Shown here piece after piece: positions 41,691 through 52,654 of a stretch of DNA of 64,000 bases. Below the pieces are notes generated by a model that was not told the DNA's origin, did no database searches, and saw only the letters and a list, made by a program, of their open reading frames with translations. The translations under genes were made by a program, and so were the position numbers. This DNA is from Micromonospora sp. NBC_01740 (GTDB lineage: Bacteria; Actinomycetota; Actinomycetes; Mycobacteriales; Micromonosporaceae), in the NCBI RefSeq assembly GCF_035920365.1, contig NZ_CP109150.1, forward strand, positions 4,898,001-4,962,000, given 5' to 3'. Each line of letters starts with the position of its first letter. Position 1 is the stretch's first letter.

Positions 41691-42368
41691 CTGAACAGCC
41701 ACCACCCCGCCGCCGTGCTCTTCGACATGGACGGCACCCTGGTCGACAGTGAGAAGCTGTGGGACGTCGCGCTGCACGAGCTGGCGGCGGAGTACGGCGG
41801 CACCCTCTCCGATCCGGCCCGCAAGGCGATGATCGGCTCCAGCATGGCCGCGTCGATGCGCCTCCTGCACGACGACCTGGGCCAGCCGGGGCGCGACCCG
41901 CAGGCCAGCGCGGCGTGGATCAACGCCCGGATCCTGGAGCTGTTCCGCACCGGGCTGCGCTGGCGCCCCGGCGCGCTGAACCTGCTGCGGGCCGTCCGGG
42001 CGGCGGGCATCCCGACGGCGCTGGTGACCTCCAGCGGCCGGCCCCTGGTGGAGGTGGCGCTGGACACCCTCGGCCGCGACAGCTTCGACGCGGTCGTCTG
42101 CGGCGACGAGGTCGAGGCGGCCAAGCCGCACCCGGAGCCGTACCTGACCGCCGCCCGGCTGCTCGGCGTGCCGATCGCCCGCTGCGTGGCGATCGAGGAC
42201 TCACCCACGGGGGTGGCCAGCGCGCTCGCCGCCGGCGCGGCGGTGCTGGCCGTACCGGCGGAGGTGCCGATCGCGCCGCTGGACGGCGTACACCAGCTGG
42301 AGAGCCTGACCGGCGCGGACCTGGAGCTGCTGGCCGCCCTGCTCGGCGCGCCGCCGCCGGGCGCCTGA
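41691..42368 (+). CDS. HAD-superfamily hydrolase (phosphatase/phosphoglucomutase-like)
   Basis: The product has about 225 residues. Motif I FDMDGTLVDS lies near the N-terminus, with a cap domain of subclass IA, then motif II TALVTSSGRP, the motif III lysine in EAAKPHPEPY and motif IV AIEDSPTGVASALAAG. It belongs to the beta-phosphoglucomutase/phosphoglycolate-phosphatase group and acts on a small phosphorylated metabolite in the cytoplasm. There is no ATG, GTG or TTG between the GGGAGG site (about 41679-41684) and motif I. The CTG at 41691, at the right distance, is the best start. A strong hairpin follows the stop. Confidence 0.82.
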   Translation: MNSHHPAAVLFDMDGTLVDSEKLWDVALHELAAEYGGTLSDPARKAMIGSSMAASMRLLHDDLGQPGRDPQASAAWINARILELFRTGLRWRPGALNLLRAVRAAGIPTALVTSSGRPLVEVALDTLGRDSFDAVVCGDEVEAAKPHPEPYLTAARLLGVPIARCVAIEDSPTGVASALAAGAAVLAVPAEVPIAPLDGVHQLESLTGADLELLAALLGAPPPGA

Positions 42369-42400
42369 CGGACGAGGGGCGCCGCCGCCCGGCGCCTGAG

Positions 42401-42438
42401 ACGACGAGGGCCCCGCCGACCGGCGGGGCCCTCGTCGT
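42401..42438. terminator. Bidirectional hairpin between convergent genes
   Basis: An 18-bp perfect inverted repeat (42401-42418 with 42421-42438) with a 2-base centre lies between the HAD gene (plus) and the ABC permease gene (minus). It probably terminates both. Confidence 0.8.
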
Positions 42439-42447
42439 GCGGTGGGA

Positions 42448-44997
42448 TCAGTCGTGGGCGATGGCGCCGAGCACGTTGATCCGGGCGGCCCGGACCGCAG
42501 GCAGCGCCGCGGCGACCACCCCGACGATCGCGGCGAGGCCGAGGAAGATCCCCATCTGGGTCCAGGGCAGCACCAGGTCGGTGATGCCCTCGTCGCGCAG
42601 CGCCTCGACCACGGCCGCGCCCAGGCCGGCGCCGACGACGACGCCGAGCAGCGCGCCGAACACCGAGATCACCACCGCCTCCACGGTGATCATCCGCATG
42701 GTCTGCGCCCGGCGCAGGCCGATGGCCCGCAGCAGCCCCAGCTCCCGGGTGCGCTCCAGCACCGACAGCGCCAGGGTGTTGATGATGCCGAGCACGGCGA
42801 TCACGATGGCCAGCGCCAGCAGGATCTGGATCATCATGAGCAGCCCGTCGAGCTGACCGGTCTGCTGCTCGATGAACGCCTCCCGGTCGGCCACCGACAC
42901 CTCGGGGGAGTCGGCCAGCAGCGCCTCGATCTGCGGCTGCACGTCGGCCACCCGGGTGCCCGGCGCCAGCTGGATGAATCCCTGGATGGGCTGCGGGATG
43001 GCGAAGCCGCTCGCCGCCTCCGCCGGCAGCACCACCGGGTTGGTCAGCTGGGAACTGGCGTAGATGCCGGTCACGGTGTACGTCCGCGCCTCGCCCCGGG
43101 ACGTCTGCACCGGCACCTTCGACCCCACGGAGAGGCCGCGCGCCGTCGCGGTGTCGGAGCTGACCAGCATCCCGTCCGGCGCCAACCGGTCGATGTCGCC
43201 GGCGGTCGGCTCGGCCCCGAAGATCAGCCGCAGCGCGGCGACGTCACTGCTCGCCGCCACCCAGGTGCGCTCGCCGCCGACCATCGCCAGGTCGCCGTAC
43301 TCGCCGTCGGCCAGGCGCACCCCCGGGATCGCGGCGGCCTTTTCCAGCACGGCCGGGTCGAAGCTCGGCGGCCGGGGGCCGCTCTGCGCCCCGGCGATCA
43401 CCAGCTCGGCCTTCAGGCTGTCCTGGGCGAGCCCGCCGATGCTGCTCTTCGCGGAGTCCAGGATCACCGTCACGCCGGTGACCAGCGCGATGCCGACCAT
43501 CAGCGCGGCGGCGGTGATGGCGGTGCGGCGCGGGTTGCGCCCCGAGTTGAGCCGGCCCAGCTTGCCCGGCACCGACCAGGCGAAGAGCGCGCCGAGCAGG
43601 CTCACCACCGGCCGGCTGATCAGCGGCGTCAGCAGGGCCACGCCGATGAAGGCGAACAGCACCCCGCCGAGGATGGTGGCGAGGGTGTTGCCCCCGGCGT
43701 TGCCGGTGAGCCCCAGCGCCAGCAGCGCCCCGCCCACGGCCGTGACGATCGCGCCGGCCACGGTGACCTTGGTCAGCGGACGGTCGGGGGTGGCCACGTC
43801 CTGCATCGCCGCGATGGGCGGGATCCGCGACGCCCGCAGCGCCGGCAGCAGCGCCGCCACCACGGTGATCACGAGACCGACGGAGAACGCGCCGACCACG
43901 GCGGAGAGCGGCACGCCGATCCCGGCCAGGGTCAGCCCGCCGGCGAACGTGCTGAACAGGTACGCCAGCAGCGCGCCGATGCCGATGCCCGCGCCGAGGC
44001 CGAGCACCGAGGCGACCAGCCCCACCGCGATGGCCTCCAGCACCACCGAGCCGATGATCTGCCGGCCGCTGGCCCCCACGGCTCGCATCAGCGCCAGTTC
44101 GCGGGTGCGCTGCGCCACGATGATCGAGAAGGTGTTGAGGATCAGGAAGGTGCCCACCAGCAGCGCCACCGCGGCGAAGCCGAGCAGGATCCGGTTGAAG
44201 AAGGACAGCGCCTCCTTCATGCCGGCCGCCGCGTCCTCGGACAGCTGCGTACCGGTCTTGACCTCGAAGTCGGCGCCCACCGCGGCGGCCACGGCGTCGC
44301 GCAGCGCCTCGTCGGACACCCCGTCGGCGGCGGTGACCGAGAGGTTGCTGAAGGTGTCCGGCGCGCCGAGCATCAGCTTCTGCGCCACCGGCGTGGTGAA
44401 CATGATCTCGTTGGCGCCACCGATGGAGTCCCGGCCGCCGCTGTAGCCGAACACGCCGACGATGGTGAACTCCTGCTTCGGCTGGAGGGTCAGCACGCCG
44501 ACCCGGTCGCCGACCTTCACCTTGCCGGCCGTCGCGAGCGCCTTGTTGATGACGATCTCGTCGTCGGCCTGCGGGGCCCGCCCCTCGCGCAACTGCACCA
44601 GGTCGCTCTCGCCGGTCCAGTTCTCGCCGAGCTGCGGCGGGCCGAACGAGGCGACCACCTTGCCGTTGCCACCGATCAGCCGCGCCCCGTCGACGCCGAC
44701 CACGCCGGTGGCCTCGGCGACGCCGGGCACCGCCCGGACCTTGTCGAGGGTGGCCGCCGGCACCGGCGCCGCCACCGGCATGCCCTCCGTCTCGCCGATG
44801 TCGATCTTCGGCTTGGCGGCGACGTTGACGTCCACGCCCTCGTACGCGTCGGCGAAGATCGCGTCGAACGAGCGGCCGAGGGTGTCGGTGAGCACGAACG
44901 CGCCGGAGACGAACATGACGCCCAGCACCACGGCCAGGCCGGAGAGGATCAGCCGGACCTTGCGGGCCAGCAGGCTCTTCAGGGTCGCGCGGAACAT
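42448..44997 (-). CDS. MacB/FtsX-type ABC transporter permease
   Basis: The product has 849 residues, the large two-module form. One membrane helix at about 15-35 precedes an extracellular MacB-like periplasmic domain (about 40-250) and an FtsX core (about 270-400). Extra helices follow (about 420-500), then a second extracellular domain and a C-terminal FtsX core (about 725-845). FtsX signatures IVAQRTRELALMRAVGASGRQI and LSVLERTRELGLLRAIGLRRAQ appear once each. With the adjacent ATPase it forms a mechanotransmission-type exporter or lipoprotein/antibiotic-resistance pump; the substrate is unknown. Its ATG overlaps the ATPase stop (TGATG). Confidence 0.92.
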   Translation of the reverse strand: MFRATLKSLLARKVRLILSGLAVVLGVMFVSGAFVLTDTLGRSFDAIFADAYEGVDVNVAAKPKIDIGETEGMPVAAPVPAATLDKVRAVPGVAEATGVVGVDGARLIGGNGKVVASFGPPQLGENWTGESDLVQLREGRAPQADDEIVINKALATAGKVKVGDRVGVLTLQPKQEFTIVGVFGYSGGRDSIGGANEIMFTTPVAQKLMLGAPDTFSNLSVTAADGVSDEALRDAVAAAVGADFEVKTGTQLSEDAAAGMKEALSFFNRILLGFAAVALLVGTFLILNTFSIIVAQRTRELALMRAVGASGRQIIGSVVLEAIAVGLVASVLGLGAGIGIGALLAYLFSTFAGGLTLAGIGVPLSAVVGAFSVGLVITVVAALLPALRASRIPPIAAMQDVATPDRPLTKVTVAGAIVTAVGGALLALGLTGNAGGNTLATILGGVLFAFIGVALLTPLISRPVVSLLGALFAWSVPGKLGRLNSGRNPRRTAITAAALMVGIALVTGVTVILDSAKSSIGGLAQDSLKAELVIAGAQSGPRPPSFDPAVLEKAAAIPGVRLADGEYGDLAMVGGERTWVAASSDVAALRLIFGAEPTAGDIDRLAPDGMLVSSDTATARGLSVGSKVPVQTSRGEARTYTVTGIYASSQLTNPVVLPAEAASGFAIPQPIQGFIQLAPGTRVADVQPQIEALLADSPEVSVADREAFIEQQTGQLDGLLMMIQILLALAIVIAVLGIINTLALSVLERTRELGLLRAIGLRRAQTMRMITVEAVVISVFGALLGVVVGAGLGAAVVEALRDEGITDLVLPWTQMGIFLGLAAIVGVVAAALPAVRAARINVLGAIAHD

Positions 44998-45764
44998 CAG
45001 CGCGCCACCTCGGCGGGGGTGTCCAGCTTCTTCATGGTGTCCAGCACCGTGTCGGCGGTCGGCTCGATCAGCTCGGAGACGATCTGCCCGTCGGCGAGGA
45101 AGACCACCCGGTCGGCGTACGCGGCGGCGGTCGGGTCGTGGGTGACCATCACGATGGTCTGCCCGTGCTCGCGCACCGAGTTGCGCAGGAAGTTCAGCAC
45201 CTCCGCGCCGGCCCGCGAGTCCAGGTTGCCGGTCGGCTCGTCGGCGAAGATCACCTCGGGCCGGGCGACCAGCGCCCGGGCGCACGCCACCCGCTGCTGC
45301 TGGCCGCCGGAGAGCTGCGCCGGCCGGTGGTCCAGCCGGTCCCGCAGCCCGACCGTGGCGATCACCGTGTCGTACCAGGCCGGATCCGGCTTGCGTCCGG
45401 CGATCGACAGGGGCAGCAGGATGTTCTCCTTCGCCGTCAACGTCGGCAGCAGGTTGAACTGCTGGAAGATGAAGCCGACCTTGTCGCGGCGCAGCTTCGT
45501 CAGGCCCGCGTCGCCCAGGCCGGTGACCTTCGTGTCGCCGATCGACACCGTGCCCCGGGTCACCGAGTCCAGGCCCGCGAGGCAGTGCATCAACGTCGAC
45601 TTGCCCGAGCCCGACGGCCCCATGATCGCCGTGAACCGGCCCCGCTCGAACTCCGCGCTGACCCCCCGCAGCGCGATGACCTGCGCCTCGCCGCTGCCGT
45701 ACACCTTCCACACGTCGTTCGCCCGGGCCGCGGCCTGCGCCTGCTGGCCTACCGTCGCGGTCAC
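44997..45764 (-). CDS. ABC transporter ATP-binding protein (MacB/LolD-type)
   Basis: The product has 255 residues. It has Walker A GPSGSGKST, the Q-loop FIFQQFNLLPTLTAKENILLP, signature LSGGQQQRVACARAL, Walker B EVIFADEPTGNLDS and H-loop VMVTHDP. This is the LolD/MacB class that pairs with the FtsX-like permease encoded immediately downstream with overlapping stop and start. GTG 45764 was chosen for its AGAGG site. The divergent-looking space upstream holds a palindrome at 45913 that could bind the response regulator encoded at 46104. Confidence 0.92.
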   Translation of the reverse strand: MTATVGQQAQAAARANDVWKVYGSGEAQVIALRGVSAEFERGRFTAIMGPSGSGKSTLMHCLAGLDSVTRGTVSIGDTKVTGLGDAGLTKLRRDKVGFIFQQFNLLPTLTAKENILLPLSIAGRKPDPAWYDTVIATVGLRDRLDHRPAQLSGGQQQRVACARALVARPEVIFADEPTGNLDSRAGAEVLNFLRNSVREHGQTIVMVTHDPTAAAYADRVVFLADGQIVSELIEPTADTVLDTMKKLDTPAEVAR

Positions 45765-46103
45765 GTCATCTACCTCTTCCGTCTGTCTTCGGTCCGCGCC
45801 GCCCCCGCTGGTCCGGCACGGCAGTCCCATCATCTGCGCTCGCCAGCCCCGATCCCTCCGACTCCGGTCGGAGCCGTGGCGGATTTCGCGCTGCGGGTGC
45901 CCCCCAATGCCGACTCAGGGTTGCCCCTGAGTGGGCGGCCGGGCGAGGGCGTTCCGCCGGCCGGGACCGATCCTGCACAGTGACGCCGCGTCAGGGTCAA
46001 CCGCGCGGCGACGTCTCCGGTCACGGTAGGTGACGGCGGCAACCGCGCCGCGTGCCGTGGCGAATCCCCGGGTACGCGGCCCGCGCCGGCCGGCGACGAG
46101 GCG
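45765..46103. other. 339-bp intergenic region upstream of the ABC operon
   Basis: It contains the 20-bp inverted repeat at 45913-45932 and presumably the ABC operon promoter on the minus strand. I see no gene in it. Confidence 0.55.
45913..45932. promoter_or_regulatory. Inverted repeat, candidate response-regulator site
   Basis: ACTCAGGGTTGCCCCTGAGT has 8-bp perfect arms around TTGC. It lies 149 bp upstream of the ABC ATPase start and next to the NarL-type regulator gene. Confidence 0.5.
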
Positions 46104-46790
46104 CTACGCCCGTGGGCGGACCAGACCCGACTCGTACGCCAGCACCACGGCCTGCACCCGGTCGCGCAGCCCCAGCTTCGTCAGCACGTGCCCGACGTGG
46201 GTCTTGATGGTGGTCTCGCTGACCGACAACGCCCGGGCGATCTCGGCGTTGGACAGGCCCCGGGCCACGTGCACGAGCACCTCCCGCTCCCGCTCGGTCA
46301 GCGCGCTCAGCGTGCGGGGCGGCGCGGCCGCGGGGTCGGGCAGCGCGTCGGCGAAGCGGTCCAGCAGGCGCCGCAGGATGCGCGGCGCGACGACCGCGTC
46401 CCCGGCGGCCACCGTGCGGATCGCCGCCACCAGGTCGTCGGCCGGCACGTCCTTGGCCAGGAAGCCGCTCGCCCCGGCCCGCAGCGCCCCCACCACGTAC
46501 TCGTCCAGGTCGAAGGTGGTCAGGATCAGCACCCGCACCGGCAGCCGGGCGTCGACGATCGCCCGGGTCGCGGCGACCCCGTCCATCCGCGGCATCCGGA
46601 TGTCCATCAGCACCACGTCGGGCAGCAGCCGGCGGGACAGCTCCACCGCCTCCAGACCGTCGGCGGCCTCGGCGACGATGTCCAGGTCGTCCTCCGTGCC
46701 CAGCACCATCCGGAAGCCGGTACGCAGCAGCGGCTGGTCGTCGGCGAGCAGGATGCGTACCGGCCGTGCCGGCACCGTCGCATCGGTCAC
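46104..46790 (-). CDS. NarL/LuxR-type response regulator
   Basis: The product has 228 residues. The receiver domain (about 10-130) has the acidic pair at Asp17-Asp18, phosphoacceptor Asp63 in LMDIRMPRMDG, the Thr in ILTTFD and the Lys in FLAKD. The C-terminal LuxR helix-turn-helix (about 160-225) reads LTEREREVLVHVARGLSNAEIARALSVSETTIKTHVGHVLTKLG. It is encoded 25 bp downstream of its sensor kinase and next to a MacB-type ABC operon, a pairing usually seen when the system controls the exporter. GTG 46790 is the start that matches the fold. Confidence 0.93.
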   Translation of the reverse strand: MTDATVPARPVRILLADDQPLLRTGFRMVLGTEDDLDIVAEAADGLEAVELSRRLLPDVVLMDIRMPRMDGVAATRAIVDARLPVRVLILTTFDLDEYVVGALRAGASGFLAKDVPADDLVAAIRTVAAGDAVVAPRILRRLLDRFADALPDPAAAPPRTLSALTEREREVLVHVARGLSNAEIARALSVSETTIKTHVGHVLTKLGLRDRVQAVVLAYESGLVRPRA

Positions 46791-46815
46791 CTGATTCCCC
46801 CGTCCCGATCCCCGG

Positions 46816-48012
46816 TCACGCCGCCGCGCCCCGGGGTTCCACCGGGATCCTCGCCGACACCCGGAAGCCCCCGCCCGGCCGCGCCCCGGTACGCAGGACA
46901 CCACCGTAGAGGGCGACCCGCTCCCGCATCCCGACGAGGCCGTGCCCGATCCGGTCGCCGTCGGGCCCGGGGCCGCGCCCGGTGTCGGCGATCTCCACGT
47001 CGACCGTGTCCCCGTCGAAGCTCAGCAGCACCTGGGCGGTGGCCGCGCCGGCGTGCTTGAGCGCGTTGGTCAGCGCCTCCTGGGTGATCCGGTAGAGGGT
47101 CAACGCCACCCCCTCCTCCAGCGTCGCCGGGGTGCCCTCGACCCGCAGGGTCACCGGCAGGCCGGCGTCGCGCACCTGCTCCACCAGCGCCTCGATGCCG
47201 GCGAGCCCCGGCTGCGGAGCCAGCTCGGCGGCCGGCTCGGCGTCGGTACGCAGCACGTCGAGCAGCCGGCGCATCTCCCGCAGCGTCGCCCGGCTGGTCT
47301 CCTCGATGGTGGCGATCGCCCCGTCGGCCGCGTCCGGGTCCTTCGGCAGCACGCGACGGGCCCCCGTGGCCAGCACCCCCATCACGCTGACGTGGTGCGC
47401 GACCACGTCGTGCAGCTCGCGGGCGATGCGGCGGCGTTCGTCGGCGACCGCCCGCTCGGCCAGCGAACGCTGGTTCTCCTCGGCCGCCCGGGCCCGCTCC
47501 CGCAGCGCCTCCGTGGAGGCCCGACGGGCGTGCACCGCGCGTCCCACCGAGTACGCCACCGCCCCCACCAGCAGGTTGTTCAGCACCAGGTAGGCGGGAC
47601 TGACGTTCGCCAGCAGCTCGTCGGGCGGCGGCGCGAGGGCGCTGGTGGTGGCGACCGGTATCCACAGCACCAGCGCCGCCACGACCGCCGTACGCGGTGG
47701 CCCGGCGGCGGCCGCCGTGTAGGTGAGCACCATGAAGGTCATGCCCTGCGTGGTCGGCGCGGGGCCGAGCAGCAGGGGCACCGCCAGCGTCGCCACCGCC
47801 AGCGCGACCGCCGCCCACGGCGCCACCCGCCGCCACGCCACCGGGGCGGCGCAGACCACGCTCCAGCCCAGCGCCGCCAGCAGGCGCCCCGGCCAGTACT
47901 CGCGGGGGGTCAACGCGGTGAGCACCACCTCCGCCACGACGAGCCCGCCGGCGAGGAGCACGTCCGCGGCGAGGGGGTGCTGGCGCAGCCATGCCCGGGG
48001 GCCCGAAGTCAT
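46816..48012 (-). CDS. Sensor histidine kinase (HisKA_3/NarL-partner type)
   Basis: The product has 398 residues. Four or five membrane helices fill about 15-165, with little outside the membrane, as in cell-envelope-stress sensors. A short coiled coil is followed by the HisKA_3 dimerisation helix with phospho-accepting His201 (RRRIARELHDVVAHHVSVMG) and an ATPase domain with YRITQEALTNALKHA, DTGRGPGPDGDRIGHGLVGMRERV and GGGFRV. It phosphorylates the response regulator encoded immediately downstream. The ATG at 48012 has no ribosome site, but TAGCGT sits 6 bases upstream, so the mRNA is probably leaderless. Confidence 0.92.
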   Translation of the reverse strand: MTSGPRAWLRQHPLAADVLLAGGLVVAEVVLTALTPREYWPGRLLAALGWSVVCAAPVAWRRVAPWAAVALAVATLAVPLLLGPAPTTQGMTFMVLTYTAAAAGPPRTAVVAALVLWIPVATTSALAPPPDELLANVSPAYLVLNNLLVGAVAYSVGRAVHARRASTEALRERARAAEENQRSLAERAVADERRRIARELHDVVAHHVSVMGVLATGARRVLPKDPDAADGAIATIEETSRATLREMRRLLDVLRTDAEPAAELAPQPGLAGIEALVEQVRDAGLPVTLRVEGTPATLEEGVALTLYRITQEALTNALKHAGAATAQVLLSFDGDTVDVEIADTGRGPGPDGDRIGHGLVGMRERVALYGGVLRTGARPGGGFRVSARIPVEPRGAAA

Positions 48013-48018
48013 ACCGCG

Positions 48019-48024
48019 ACGCTA
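48019..48024 (-). promoter_or_regulatory. -10 element TAGCGT of the leaderless kinase gene
   Basis: On the minus strand TAGCGT ends 6 bases before the ATG at 48012. Confidence 0.45.
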
Positions 48025-48224
48025 TCCGCCGTCGCGGCCGATTGATCGTCGCCGGCGGTGAGCCCGGCCTCATCCCTCAGGAGGAGAGCAGCTCGTCCCC
48101 GTCGGGGCGGCCGACGAGGGTGTCACCCGCCGCGTGAGCGCCAGACGACCGGCCGTGCGGCGGCTTCGAACCCGTTGCCGAGTGGCGGAGGACCTCACCG
48201 GATGGTGGTGCGCCGGTCAGCCGG

Positions 48225-49133
48225 TCACTCGTCGGCGCCGGGAGGCGTCGGGCGGGACCGGGCGTCGCGCAGCGGATCCGGCGCCGCCTGCGTCGGGAAC
48301 GGCGGCGGGGTGCCCCCGAAGGTCGGGCAGAGCGCCTGGTGGCTGCACCAGTCGCAGAGCCGGCTCGGGCGGGGACGGAAATCCTGCTGGGCGGTCGCCT
48401 GCTCGATCGCCCGCCACAACGCCACCACGGTGCGCTCGAAGCGCAGCAACTCGTCGGCGTCCGGGGCGTAGTCGCAGACCTCCGAGTCCTTGAGGTAGAG
48501 CAGCCGCAGCACCCGGGGGACCACGCCCCGGGTGCGCCAGAGCACCAGCGCGTAGAACTTGAGCTGGAACAACGCCCGGGCCTCGAACGCCTCGCGCGGC
48601 GCGCCGCCGGTCTTGTAGTCGACCACCCGCAGCGCCCCGTCGGGCGCCACGTCGAGCCGGTCGACGTAGCCCCGGATCAGCAGCTCCTCGTCGACCACCG
48701 CCGAGATCAGGCTCTCCCGCTCGGCCGGCTCCAGCCGGCGCGGGTCCTCCACCGCGAAGTAGCCCTCCAGCAGCCCGGCGGCGGAGCGGAGGAACTCGGT
48801 CGCCGCCGGGTCGCCGTCGGCGAACAGCGCCGCCAGCTCGGGCTGCTCGGTGACGAGCCGGTCCCACTGCGGGGCCACCAGGTCGCCGGCGGCCGTCGGG
48901 GTGCGCCCGGCGGCCGGCAGGTCGAACAGCCGCTCCAGCACCGCGTGCACGAGCGTGCCCCGGGCCTGCTCGACGGTCGGCCGCTCGGGCAGCCGGTCGA
49001 TGCTGCGGAACCGGTAGAGCAGCGGGCAGGTCTTGAAATCCGCCGCCCGCGACGGCGACAGCGAGGCCCGCACCGTCGCCGGGACATCGGCCGAGGTCGG
49101 GGAATGCTGCGTGGTCACCGGTTCCGCCGTCAT
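48225..49133 (-). CDS. PD-(D/E)XK nuclease, RecB/Cas4-like with probable Fe-S cluster
   Basis: The product has 302 residues. The RecB-family nuclease core is visible as ARGTLVHAVLERLF (catalytic-site His), GYVDRLDVAPDG and RVVDYKTGG (the D...D/E-X-K triad), with a following QLKFYAL helix. One cysteine before the core (KTCPLLYRFR) and three after it (LCDWCSHQALCP) match the four-Cys iron-sulfur pattern of Cas4/AddB proteins. It probably acts in DNA repair or processing; no CRISPR locus is nearby. The ATG at 49133 has TAACCT 7 bases upstream and no ribosome site, so it is likely leaderless. It is divergent from the M50 protease gene. Confidence 0.85.
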   Translation of the reverse strand: MTAEPVTTQHSPTSADVPATVRASLSPSRAADFKTCPLLYRFRSIDRLPERPTVEQARGTLVHAVLERLFDLPAAGRTPTAAGDLVAPQWDRLVTEQPELAALFADGDPAATEFLRSAAGLLEGYFAVEDPRRLEPAERESLISAVVDEELLIRGYVDRLDVAPDGALRVVDYKTGGAPREAFEARALFQLKFYALVLWRTRGVVPRVLRLLYLKDSEVCDYAPDADELLRFERTVVALWRAIEQATAQQDFRPRPSRLCDWCSHQALCPTFGGTPPPFPTQAAPDPLRDARSRPTPPGADE

Positions 49134-49140
49134 GCCCGGA

Positions 49141-49146
49141 AGGTTA
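49141..49146 (-). promoter_or_regulatory. -10 element TAACCT of the RecB-like gene
   Basis: On the minus strand TAACCT ends 7 bases before the ATG at 49133. Confidence 0.4.
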
Positions 49147-49272
49147 GGGCACCGGTGTGACACCACCGCCGTCGCCGCACCGGTGCATGATCGCGTGGCA
49201 GGACGGTGCACCAGCGCGTCGCCGCGCCGGCGCCCGGTCCCGTCACCACGCCGGCGCATGATCTCCGCCGCG

Positions 49273-51444
<2,172 letters not shown>

Positions 51445-51525
51445 CGGTGCAGCGGGGCGACGAGGAGTGAACGGACGGATCCCGCCCGTCGGCGCGTGCC
51501 GGCGGGCCGGGCACGGGGAGGTGTC

Positions 51526-52098
51526 ATGAGCCGGCCCGGCTTCGGCGGGGGTGACCTGCCGGCGGTGTTCCCGGACTGGTCGCCCTACCAGGACCTCGAA
51601 TCGGCGGCCCGGGCGTACCTGCGGGACCCCGACGTCGCGCTCGAGGCGCTCGGTGGGGTGCTGCGCGGCGCTTCGGTGCTCGGCTTCACCCTGGAACGCT
51701 TCGTCAACGAGGTCAACGGGGTGTGGCAGGAGGTCGTGGTCTGCGACGGCAGCAGCCTCGTCCTCTGGCACGGCGAGGACGTGCCGCCGGAGGAGGGGCC
51801 ACCGGGCTCGATGACCTCGTCGTTGCGGGTGGTGCCGGTCTCCACGGTGACCGAGGTCGGCTGCCGGCGCCGGCTCACTCGCGCCGAGGACGGCGGGATC
51901 CGGGTGGACAGCATCGACGTCTACCTACTGCTCACCTCGCTGGACGAGGCGCCGCCCAGCGACGAGGCGGTGGGCGCGCCCCGGCACGACGCGCTGCGCT
52001 TCGGCAAGACCCTCGACGACGGCGGCGCCGGACAGATCGCCCGCCTGGAGGAGTTCGCCCGCCTGGTCGCCTCGGTGGTCGGCCGACCGATGCTCTGA
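51526..52098 (+). CDS. Conserved hypothetical protein near trmI
   Basis: The product has 190 residues, predicted soluble and cytoplasmic, without a motif I can name. It is acidic, with a helical start ([26 protein letters not shown]) and a beta-rich middle ([22 protein letters not shown]). It follows trmI after 81 bp behind a GGGGAGG site and converges on the ferredoxin gene across a hairpin. The location between trmI and the ATPase gene suggests co-inheritance with the cluster but does not show a function. Confidence 0.72.
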   Translation: MSRPGFGGGDLPAVFPDWSPYQDLESAARAYLRDPDVALEALGGVLRGASVLGFTLERFVNEVNGVWQEVVVCDGSSLVLWHGEDVPPEEGPPGSMTSSLRVVPVSTVTEVGCRRRLTRAEDGGIRVDSIDVYLLLTSLDEAPPSDEAVGAPRHDALRFGKTLDDGGAGQIARLEEFARLVASVVGRPML

Positions 52099-52147
52099 GG
52101 CGTACGCCCGGGTGGTCCGCGCAGGCGGGGTTCCCGGACGTCTCGAT

Positions 52148-52171
52148 CCTCCCGCGCGCTCGCGCGGGAGG
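52148..52171. terminator. Hairpin between convergent genes
   Basis: CCTCCCGCGCG and CGCGCGGGAGG form an 11-bp perfect stem around CT, between the stop at 52098 and the ferredoxin stop at 52181. Confidence 0.65.
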
Positions 52172-52180
52172 GCCGGGCCG

Positions 52181-52477
52181 TCAGTCCTCCTCGGCCTCCG
52201 GGCCGGCCACCTCGACGCCGTCGCTGCCGCGCACCACGTGGATGCACTCGCCCGGGCACTCCTTCGCCGAGTCGATCACCTCGAGGCGCAGGTGCTCCGG
52301 CACGTCGACCCGGCTGCCCGGCGCCATCCGCAGCTCGCCGTCGGGGCCCTTGACGTACGCCAGCCCGTCGACGTCGAACTCGAAGACCTCGGGCGCGTAC
52401 TGCACGCAGAGCCCGTCGCCCGTGCAGAGATCCTGGTCAACCCAGACCTGCAACTCGTCCGTCACGACCTGCGCCAC
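52181..52477 (-). CDS. Ferredoxin
   Basis: The product has 98 residues. The cluster ligands are in [18 protein letters not shown] and [10 protein letters not shown], the single-cluster ferredoxin arrangement typical of 3Fe-4S proteins that feed cytochromes P450 or other oxidoreductases. An insert between the two halves and an acidic tail (AGPEAEED) are present. GTG 52477 has a GGGGGG site 6 bases upstream. It lies divergently from the proteasome ATPase gene. The redox partner is not encoded here. Confidence 0.9.
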   Translation of the reverse strand: MAQVVTDELQVWVDQDLCTGDGLCVQYAPEVFEFDVDGLAYVKGPDGELRMAPGSRVDVPEHLRLEVIDSAKECPGECIHVVRGSDGVEVAGPEAEED

Positions 52478-52654
52478 GGCGCACCCCCCATGTTCTCCCG
52501 TCCCACGCCTCGACGGTACCCGAACGCCCGTACCGGCCCCCCGGGCCACCCTTCGCGATCAAGGTTCGGTGACGAGCGCGTTGCGTGGGACCGAATCGGC
52601 CTCATAGCGGCTAGTGTTAGGGCAGAACGTTCAAGCCCCCCGGGGAGGTGGGAC

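Noticed and set aside
42442..45930. 1162-residue open frame on the plus strand opposite the ABC genes
   Set aside because: His/Arg/Gln-rich antisense reading of two clear ABC genes on the minus strand.
48225..49133. Cas4 of a CRISPR system
   Set aside because: The protein has Cas4-like cysteines, but no cas genes or repeats are nearby and its position beside the proteasome cluster fits a housekeeping RecB-like nuclease.
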